From contig OX438743.1 of assembly GCA_949316235.1 (NCBI GenBank), forward strand, positions 31,217,242 to 31,281,241: a DNA stretch of 64,000 nt, read 5' to 3'. The number at the start of each line of letters is the position of its first letter. Position 1 is the stretch's first letter. Source of the stretch: Oegoconia quadripuncta. Its lineage: Eukaryota; Arthropoda; Insecta; Lepidoptera; Autostichidae. A program made the position numbers and the translations under genes. The notes below the pieces were generated by a model, which was not told where the DNA came from, ran no database searches, and saw only the letters and a program-made list of their open reading frames with translations. Below, in pieces: positions 56,761 to 64,000 of the stretch.

Positions 56761-58763
56761 TCACGACGCCTCGTCACGGCACGCGTTAGAGTCATCGGAT
56801 AATGCTAGAGGAGCACCATTACTTTGATTCACAACACACTTCCGCATATGCTTCTCTAGTGTCGACGGTACTGAGAACGGCATTTCGCAAAACCGGCAAC
56901 GGTACACGTCTTTCCCAAGTCGCCCGTGGGTCTTCATATGCCGTGTTAGCTTAGAACTTTGAGCGCACGCATACGAACATAACTCACATTTATAAGGTTT
57001 TTCACCAGTATGTGACCGTCGGTGTACAGTCAAGTTTGAGCAATTCTTAAAGACTTTTCCGCAGAACTCGCAAGTATCATTACGCCGACCTTCCTTTGAT
57101 TTCAAAAGAGGATTTTGGAGCAAACCATTCCCGCTGTTCTTCAAACCATCGAATATATTGTCAGGTGGCCTTTGAGCATGTAATGTTGGCAACCACCATC
57201 CATCACCTCTTTCCATGTCTAACTTCATACGTTTGGAGGCTTCGAAAGGGTTCTCAAAAGGATTAAAAAGAGGATGTGGTTGAGGTGGCATTTTAGCGAA
57301 TTCCTCTTTTAAACGTAATGCTGCAGTCGGTGGCATGCCGTTGGGCTTATCATTAGGAGGACCGTTGTTGTTATCGCGATCTTTTGCTAATTGCCATTTC
57401 AAAGAATTTCCGGACTCTTGCAGAGCTTGTTTGAAGGCTTCACTATACTGAGCAATATTTGATAAACCAAATTTATCCATAAGTTCACCAACAACAGACG
57501 CGCTAGGTGGATGGGCTGGTATGGCGGGAGTTTGTTTTCGCGTCGGGGCGGATGGTGCACTACTATTTGAAACAGTTAAGTCTTCAGCTTCTTCAACGTC
57601 TTCGCCATCCTCGTTTTCTTCGTCGTCTTCACCATCCAACTCATCATCCTCCATCAATTCATCATCGGAATCATCGTCAGGAGAATCTCCACCTGAGTCA
57701 CCATCCTCTGTATTAGTTTCTGGCCCTCGGTGAATTTTCATGTGTCGTTTTAATTTTGACGCTTTCTCAAAAGCTTCATCACATTCAGTACATTTAAACG
57801 GTTTTTCGCCAGTATGCGATCGGCGGTGTACGATCAAGTTGTTTTCAAACCGGAATTTCTTTCCGCAAAATTCACATGAATGAATTGCTTCGTCATTATT
57901 GCGTTTGACAGGTGGAGTGGACGATGGACGCTCTGCAGGTGGCGCGTCGGCTGTCAGCGGCTCCGTACGACGCTCAGGCGGCGTCGAACTGTGAGGCCTC
58001 GTGGCTTCACGAGGGGTGTCCACCGTTCCGGGTCCGGCGCCCGCCGGTGGAGTCTGACCGACTCGGGAGGGCGACGGGGAAGCGAACGGCGGCGAATGCT
58101 TCCTGGGGCTAGGAGAGCTCGAATTGCCTGTGGCCGCCCCTGGACTGGTCGTACCGGCCAGTTGCCGCAAGCGCTGCGAGTAAAAATCCAGCTGGGGTTC
58201 AAGTGAAAGTGGTTGGGATACCGGTGGTGCCCTCTCTCGGCCTGAGACCGACGTTGGCACCACAGGTGGTCTTTCTGCTGGTGATGGGAATGCTTGATGT
58301 GGAGGCAATGAGTTAGCCGCTACAGCAGCAGCTGCAGCTGCCAAGTTAAGCCCATGATGTCGGAACTGCTCAGAAACAAGCTGTTCCATTCTAAACCTAT
58401 GATCATGATGATTTGGTCGTGCGAATAGTGGTGTAGGTTGGACCGACGGGTGAGCCATTGGTGGTAAACTGCCTGGTAAAGGCATTCTCAACAAGCCACC
58501 GACACCAAAAGGAGAATGCATGTCCGGTGGTGGAAGTAGCGGGTGGTGGCGCAGTGAAGGTGGTGGAAGCGGAGCGCCTGTGGACGAGCACCCTGAGCTT
58601 GATGAGGATGTACTTGAGGACGAGTGGTTTTGTTTGTTCTGCGGATGCTGCGGCATGGCTTCCACGTATATCTTTACTCCATGTACATGCTGCACATGTT
58701 GCAGCAGCCTCCAGGCAGAATGCACCCTCGCCTTGCAAGTCGAACAAACGTAGTTGCTTGGTT
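56761..58763 (-). CDS. BCL11-type C2H2 zinc-finger transcription factor, terminal coding exon
   Basis: Sequence-specific nuclear repressor of the BCL11A/BCL11B (CTIP) family; the Drosophila relative is CG9650. About 667 residues run from an acceptor (AG at 58765-58764) to TGA at 56763-56761. Numbering from the upstream in-frame TTG at 58776, six fingers are visible: C11/C14/H27/H32; C301/C304/H317/H321; C329/C332/H345/H349; C569/C572/H585/H589; C597/C600/H613/H617; and C627/C630/H643/C647, a C2HC variant. HTGEKP linkers join fingers 2-3 and 4-5. Between them lie a Ser run (52-61), Pro-rich stretches, a poly-Ala run (146-154), and an acidic tract (about 357-399). Family-specific landmarks recalled from vertebrate BCL11A are a DF-x3-RLR-x-LAG motif (197-208), a YSEAF segment (444-448), and finger block 4-6 following KEGRR. 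The intron is phase 1, since GAA is split. No ATG begins this exon; the first exons, including any amino-terminal NuRD-binding motif, lie beyond 64000 or were not recognised. Confidence 0.95.
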
Positions 58764-58790
58764 CTGTTAACAACAAGAAAAAAACATGTT
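58764..58790 (-). other. Splice acceptor and polypyrimidine tract of the BCL11-type exon
   Basis: On the minus strand a T-rich tract (TTTTTTTCTTGTTGTTAACAG) leads directly into the coding exon at 58763. The reading frame stays open for only four codons upstream and then enters intron-like sequence, and BCL11 homology starts at the EPSNY residues. This decides against the TTG at 58776 as a real start. Confidence 0.8.
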
Positions 58791-59690
58791 AAACAAACTA
58801 AAACATGTAACCTTTCAGGGTGGAAGACACGAAGATCGAAATCCTTTCCGATAGAAGATTTAGAGCAATATTAACACGGGCAAAGTGTCTAGTAATAGCT
58901 CTCACATATCGTAGTGTTGGGCCTAGGGTAAGTGCGTGGTGTGCATGCTAAGCAGGCGAAGGTCCAAGGGTTCCGTGCGTCGGCAGCGGTGAGTGATCGC
59001 CCCTTCGTGTCCCGCGTGATTCATGCACCTCTAAAATCTTATGAAATATACGCGGGTAGAGATCACGTACGCACGCGCGGGTTAAGACTGTTGATATTGA
59101 AATCTATGTATGTAATACTATACAAGTAGGAGAAATGAATTGTGATATTTTTTTTTGTGAAATAGGCATATTGCTGTGTCGACATAAATAATGTAGTTTT
59201 AAAACTATTTATCCTGGTTTGGTGACGGTCAATAAGAAGTATCGTGAATCCAAGACTTTATGTAAAATTATAATAAAATGACAATATTTGTTTGAGGTGT
59301 AAATGCTTAGGACAAAAACTGATAAAAACCTACCGAAATTGAGAAAATGTCGTTACAGAGATGAACAAAACTGCGATTATCGTCAATACGAGGAGACATT
59401 ACGAATAATAATTTTATGTCCTACTGGGACACAGCCACCTCTCACTAGAGGGGTCATGAGCCACAATCTACCACGCGGACCCAGTGCGGATTTGTAGGCC
59501 ACCGAATTGGCTTAACGATTATAAAAAAGTAATATATTTTCTAATAGGTATCTTAGCGTAAATATTGCTCATTATTGTGTGATCACCTTTAACCTAGGCA
59601 TTCAATATTCATACTCTTAATCTATAAAACATCGCTCTCTACGTATTCTATGTGTTGATTGGAGCGAGAAAGAAACCGGAATATATAAAT
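58790..59690 (-). other. Probable intron of the BCL11-type gene with a GC-rich patch
   Basis: No coding exon is recognisable on the minus strand here. The patch at about 58920-59085 is GC-rich and CpG-containing, against an AT-rich background, and is not one of the repeats seen elsewhere. It could be an intronic enhancer, an alternative first exon or an old insertion. At 59370-59515 there is a fragment of the repeat that also forms the body of the 5S-headed SINE at 61930 (shared CCACGC...AGTGCGGATTTG block). Confidence 0.4.
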
Positions 59691-59730
59691 ATATGTTGTT
59701 AACTTTGTAGAAATAGAGGTACATTTATAC

Positions 59731-59985
59731 GACGACGACGATTGGTGTAGTGGATAGTGACCCTATCAGCGAAACCAACGGTTGCGGGTTCGAATCCCGC
59801 GAGGGGTAAATGTTTGTGTGATGAATACGAACATTTATTCCCGAGTCTTGGATGTTTATATAAATATTTATGTATGTTTATCCGTTATCTAGTATCCATA
59901 GCACAAGCTTTGCTTAGTTTGGGACTAGATGATTGGTGTAAGTGTCCGAAATATTTATTATTTATTATTATTATTATTATTTCTG
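59731..59985 (+). mobile_element. SINE family B, subfamily 2, full length
   Basis: CGACGATTGGTGTAGTGGAT head, box B GGGTTCGAATCCCGCG, all body blocks and a TTATTATTATT tail. Intact boxes A and B suggest a young copy; it lies within the presumed BCL11-type intron, antisense to the gene. Confidence 0.88.
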
Positions 59986-60118
59986 ACCTGTACATCCACC
60001 ATAAGGTAGTGGATGGACTTCTTGGTGAACGGTTACTTTACAATTTATACTATAAAATACCAATCTATGCCCAAACCATACCAATGTCCAACACAATGTC
60101 TCTCTAATAACCTTTATA

Positions 60119-61159
60119 CAGGGCGTCCCACGGCTATGCCACATGGAGGGAAAGTACCTTGAATTTTGTAGATGGAACATTTTACTGAAAGAAGACATTA
60201 TTTTAATTTAAAAAACAATTTAAACTGCATTCATAGATTTTTAAATAAGTACATGGTTGAACCGGGAATCGAACCCTTTATTTATAAAAAAAAAATTACC
60301 ATTTAACTTTATCATACCGATCGAAAGGCTTCATCATAAGGATAATTTTTTGCTAAATAACATAGTGTCAGAAATAAAAGGAAGACCATGAATTTTAACA
60401 TTTTTAATACAAAATTAATCAAATTTATCAAATGCTCAAAATGAGTCCCATCCTGTTCAATACAAAGTCGCACTCTTTTGATTATTTCGCTCCCTGTCGA
60501 TTTTTTGATCATGTTGTGGTGGATATTTAGAATAATACGTCGAAGTTCAGTTTGTAGCTCGTGGACACTTTGACACTGGTTCTTGTAAAGTAAATTTTTT
60601 ACATAACCCCATAAAAAAAATCTAACGGGGTTAGATCTGGGGATCTCGGCGGCCATTTTTTCGTCCATTTGTCCCGATCCAGGAAAGAAAATGTTCATTG
60701 AGATAGTCCTACTTACTAATTACGTATCTCTTTATCATTTTATCATGAACTTAAATTATAATAGGGAAATGATGCATACTTCTCGAGTGGGTAATTAGTA
60801 TTAGTAATGATAATGTCAGTTGTATGTCCTTACGGCAATGTCAGCTTTTCATTTTTCTGAACAAAATTGAACATCTAATGTTAAAATTCATGGTCTTCCT
60901 TTTATTTCTGACAATATGTTATTTAGCAAAAAATAATCCTTATGATGAAGCCTTTCGATCGGTATGATAAAGCTACATGGTAATTTTTTTTTATAAATAA
61001 ATGGTTCGATTCCCGGTTCAACCATGTACTTATTTAAAAATCTATGAATGCAGTTTAAATTGTTTTTTAAATTAAAATAATGTCTTCTTTCAGTAAAATG
61101 TTCCATCTACAAAATTCAAGGTACTTTCCCTCCATGTGGCATAGCCGTGGGACGCCCTG
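60119..61159. mobile_element. Tc1/mariner-derived element with roughly 281-bp terminal inverted repeats
   Basis: Starts CAGGGCGTCCCACGG and ends with its exact reverse, flanked by TA at 60117-60118 and 61160-61161. The arms 60119-60400 and 60879-61159 are mirror copies with few differences over their whole length. The 478-bp centre carries the rest of a transposase carboxyl end (60312-60690, minus), which runs into the left arm. Most of the transposase is missing, so it needs help to move. The very long arms probably arose when one end was copied in inverse orientation onto the other. Confidence 0.9.
60312..60690 (-). pseudogene. Tc1/mariner-superfamily transposase carboxyl fragment
   Basis: The minus strand shows WPPRSPDLTPLDFF, which contains the conserved region around the last catalytic acidic residue (SPDLTP-x-D), then FFLWGYVKN, SVHELQTELRR and RLCIEQDGTHFEHLI. 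The first and second parts are in different frames: an eight-T run at about 60612-60619 is one base short, so the fragment is frameshifted. The DDE core amino half and DNA-binding region are absent. The stop at 60312-60314 lies inside the left terminal repeat. Confidence 0.8.
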
Positions 61160-61671
61160 TATAATATGTTGAAATCAGACATACATCCCTTCTGTGGTCT
61201 ATAATATTTTTTAATTTTGTTTTGCGACTTGACTGTTTTATTTTCCTTTCATAATATTTTATTGTGAACCATTGTAAAAGGAGATAGTTATAAATGCAAA
61301 TGTCAATGATATTTTTGTTATTCCAAATTATGAATCTATCATTCTGTAGATGTACGAATATAAATGAAATAAATAAACAAGAAATAGCAAGTAAGACTTA
61401 ACGTAATAAGATTAAATGTAAGCGTCTGCAAGAGTCCTCTAAGATATCTCGAAATATTAATTGCTAGCTCAGTAATAGTTCATTATTTCTCTATTTACCA
61501 AGATTGTTGTTTAAATTATTTTTGGATGTTAATGCGATTATATTGTAAGTACGAATTCATTTGTACTTTTAACTCGCTTTGCGCTTGCGACTTCGTCTGC
61601 CTGGATAACGAAGAGAAAGAATAAAGTTACGTCAGTGATGCTACAATTCTCACAGTGGTATTTATTTATTT

Positions 61672-61845
61672 TGATAATGGTGTCGATTCGGATGTACACC
61701 AACTAAACTAAACTAACCTAAACTAAAACCAGTTTTAAAAAGAACTGTCTCTTTCTACCTGGAACAGTACGATACGACGGCACCACTCCAAAACTGGTTT
61801 TAGTTTAGTTTAGTTGGTGTACATCCGAATCGACACCATTGTCAA
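61672..61845. mobile_element. Hairpin MITE with TTTAGT-rich arms
   Basis: Arms TAATGGTGTCGATTCGGATG-TACACCAACTAAACTAAAC (left) and their reverse (61789-61842) enclose about 50 bp. ACCAGTTTT is also mirrored. A deletion derivative of the family with the long copy 34131-35884. Exact ends and target duplication are not clear. Confidence 0.75.
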
Positions 61846-61929
61846 AAAAATTTAGGTATACAAGTAGTGCCAAATCCCAAAGGAAAATGTAGTGCAATTA
61901 TGGTTTAAGAGTTAAGGAATATATAGTGA

Positions 61930-62350
61930 GGCTTCCGGCACTACGTGTTGTTGGAATCCTTATTTCGGCGACTGTTTTACCTATGATTCATCACCAACAA
62001 CAACCTTACACGTCACTGTTGGGTCATAGCCTCCTCTCACAGGAAGATGGTATGGGCCATAATCCACCACGCATTCCTAGTGCGGATTTGTGTTAAATTA
62101 GTGGCCACCTGACAGTCAGTGTTCTTAAGCCGCCCCTATAGGCCTCCGACTTGGCTTAACGACTGCCTTCAATTAACAATAACCGGGACCGACTGTTTAA
62201 TGGGCCCTCCGAAGCACGAAAACACTCGTATTAAAATGCCACTAGTAGTCACCCATCCAACGATTGACTAAGCCAGACATTGCTTAACTTCGCTTATCGA
62301 AAACCAATAGTCAATGCGACTGCGCCAGAAGTGCTATGTTACCTATGGTT
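61930..62350 (-). mobile_element. SINE with 5S rRNA-like head, reverse, long copy
   Basis: On the minus strand: GCGCAGTCGCATTGAC, GAAGTTAAGCAATGTCTGGC, GTTGGATGGGTGAC (62248-62260), GGCATTTTAATACGAGTGTT, CGGAGGGCCCATTAAACAGT, AATTGAAGGCAGTCGTTAAG, then a body of AATCCGCACTAGGAATGCG and GGAATAAGG-type blocks to about 61930. It resolves the order seen in the shorter copies at 5975 and 54500. Confidence 0.72.
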
Positions 62351-62423
62351 ATATATATATGATAGATATTGATAGGATAAAATACAAATCTCAATGTTAA
62401 ATTATCCTCGAAAGCGTTAAACG

Positions 62424-62672
62424 GCGCAAATATGTCTCAGTGGAGGTCACCTATTTGCGCCATTTGGTGTAGAAACGCTCGGGACGTGTGGACCGGGTGC
62501 TCACACTCTTTTTAGGGAGTTATCTGAGCGTGTGGTTGATGCATCTCACGATCGGAGGACTGGCCACTTTGGTCAAAGAATCAGCGTTCCTATACAGCGA
62601 GGCAACGCGGCCAGCAGTACCATACCACCAACCAGGGACTTGGGGCCAGTTTTTAATTTGTGATTTTTTAAA
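62424..62672 (+). pseudogene. Non-LTR ORF2 carboxyl-terminal relic, type 3
   Basis: A frame open from about 62421 to a TGA at 62670-62672 reads FAPFGVETLGTCGPGAHTLF, ELSERVVDASHDRRTGH, FGQRISVPIQRGNAASSTIP. The VETLG-x2-GPGA, RVVDA-x-D-R-x-G and QRIS-x3-IQRGNAAS blocks are typical of a lepidopteran non-LTR polymerase end. No lesion is visible over about 83 codons. 5'-truncated; followed by AATAAATTGTATTG. Confidence 0.65.
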
Positions 62673-64000
62673 ATAAATTGTATTGTTTATAAATATGTTT
62701 GTACAATGTTTCCATAACAATAATTAATTAACCTCTAAATTAATTTGTGCCCAGGCTGTGGTGGCCACAAAGGCACAGTCGGTATTATAGTTAATCATAC
62801 AAGGTTGTTTTAAATTATTATGGAAGCGTGATATCTTCAAGCTCCTCAAAATAAACCCATTGTCTAGACTATCATTTTATGGAACGAGGATGGTATAGCT
62901 TAAGTAACAAGCATGGTACCACTAATCACTTAAGATAACAGTGTTCGTAAATTATGGAGCCGACTGTACATTACAAATCATACTAACCTATGACTCATGG
63001 GCCCATGTGGTCAAGCAAGATGCTGATCCCAGTGTATCTCAGCCGGCAATATATAGTTTTGACAGTAATTTGATTGCTCATTGTGATCCCGAGACAAATT
63101 TTATTGAGGAGACAATCACGTCTCAGTGATCTTGTAGTGATGTGCGTTGCCGTTATTGAAATAACTGATATAATTGAACATTAACTTGAAACAATTCAAG
63201 AGAATCGTTTGACAGCGTTCCCAATCCAAAGTAAATGTACGTGTTATTTTAAACTGTGTTATAAATTTATAGGTGAGAGACCATAGAGTTTTGCAAGAAA
63301 CTTTAATATCTAAACCTTATAATCTCTTCAGTTGTAAAATGTCACTACTCTTAATATGAAATAACGATATTAAACAGCGTATCAAATTATATTCTGAATG
63401 TAGATCTTTCAATTATTGACAATATAATTAAAATCATCTAATTCTCATAACTTATTCAGAGGTTCTAACAACATGGTCAATTGTAATTTCACTGGCATAA
63501 TGCCTAATAAGAAATAGACATAGTTTTGTCCAATTAATCTTGCAACGGAAAATACTCCTGTCATTCTTAAACATGATATAATGACATTGAAATACACAAC
63601 ACTAGTTCAATATAAAATTCTTCACGAAGATTTAGTTGATATTGATTTAGGCATTGCAAGTACAGTTCTATATTACAGTTATAGAATTCATAGCTTAGTG
63701 TGGGCGTCTTTCAATTATCGAATTAGTGTATCGATATGTCGATAGCGGCATCACTAGTTGTAGGTGTGGCTCGATAAGCGATCTCCACTGTTAAGACGAT
63801 TATTGAAATGTAACGGTCAGATTGTGACCGACCGGAAAGAAGGCAGACATAGGATGATTAAAAAATAAATTGATGTTTTCTAAATCAGACTACATTCATC
63901 GGTGAATAATCCATTCTAGCGGTAGAAGGACATGCTCCTGCAAGATAACGAACTTTTCTTTTAGAGCTCCGTACCTCAAAAGGCAGAAACAGAATCCTTA
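62673..64000. other. No recognised gene; probable intron
   Basis: No BCL11 amino-terminal coding exon is detectable on the minus strand, and the frames present (for example 62941-63129) have no features. If the gene model is right this is intron continuing past the window edge. Confidence 0.35.

Noticed and set aside
58764..58776. TTG at 58776 as the start of the zinc-finger protein
   Set aside because: A splice acceptor lies between it and the homologous sequence; family members have upstream coding exons.
57507..58874. Several plus-strand frames of 66-138 codons over the zinc-finger exon
   Set aside because: All are antisense or out-of-frame shadows of the BCL11-type exon; their Ser and His runs mirror the acidic and Pro/Ser-rich tracts.
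60260..60290. tRNA T-arm-like GGGTTCGATTCCC inside the mariner derivative arms
   Set aside because: No box A or acceptor stem nearby, and it occurs in both arms because they are inverted copies; probably coincidence or an old captured fragment.
60888..61106. 72-codon minus-strand ORF in the right arm of the long-TIR element
   Set aside because: It lies in the inverted duplicate arm and has no independent features.

Overview
The window looks like a moth or butterfly (Lepidoptera) genome. It is AT-rich and saturated with short decayed transposons, its non-LTR reverse-transcriptase relics have the carboxyl ends typical of lepidopteran elements, and the only clear host gene is the insect BCL11-type zinc-finger gene. 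I cannot name the species. No bacterial or viral genes, operons, rRNA operons or CRISPR arrays are visible.

Host content. One gene is certain: the terminal coding exon of a BCL11A/BCL11B-type transcriptional repressor (Drosophila CG9650-like) on the minus strand, 56761-58763. It has six zinc fingers, a Pro/Ser-rich region and an acidic tract. Its intron acceptor is at 58764/58765. The upstream exons are not seen, so 58764-64000 is probably intron. Everything left of about 56100 is downstream or intergenic and has no confident host gene. Weak candidates are a TATA box plus two-exon non-coding transcript (8541-12305), a possible first exon with a donor site (25491-25645) and a small secreted-type ORF (55763-56038).

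Repeat content. Two tRNA-headed SINE families dominate: family A (about 315-335 bp, head GCCTCCGTGGCTCAA, with a hairpin-forming body) and family B (about 250-290 bp, head GGTGTAGTGG, two subfamilies, TTTA-type tail). A third SINE has a 5S rRNA-like head (54500, 62350, 6090). Non-LTR relics are all 5'-truncated carboxyl ends: CR1/Jockey-like (6130, 33236, 36062, 41955), two further tail types (13640 with 41388; 18050 with 19577), RTE-like (30405, 46120), and others (1843, 49470, 62424).

DNA elements include a pair of mariner-type MITEs with exact TA duplications (21856-22278, 30622-31008), a 1041-bp Tc1/mariner derivative whose terminal inverted repeats are about 281 bp each (60119-61159), a TTTAGT-rich inverted-repeat family with a long copy and a solo hairpin (34131-35884, 61672-61845), CCCGACTACGG-ended foldbacks (15809, 44713), a candidate element with long subterminal repeats (2411-3881), and a TIR-bounded composite (17971-19095).

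Other structure: a minisatellite with a roughly 57-bp unit organised in a roughly 170-bp three-unit higher-order repeat (4500-5150), and several nested insertions that give relative ages. I found no convincing new biological system. The most distinctive objects are the long-TIR mariner derivative, the 5S-headed SINE, and the minisatellite.
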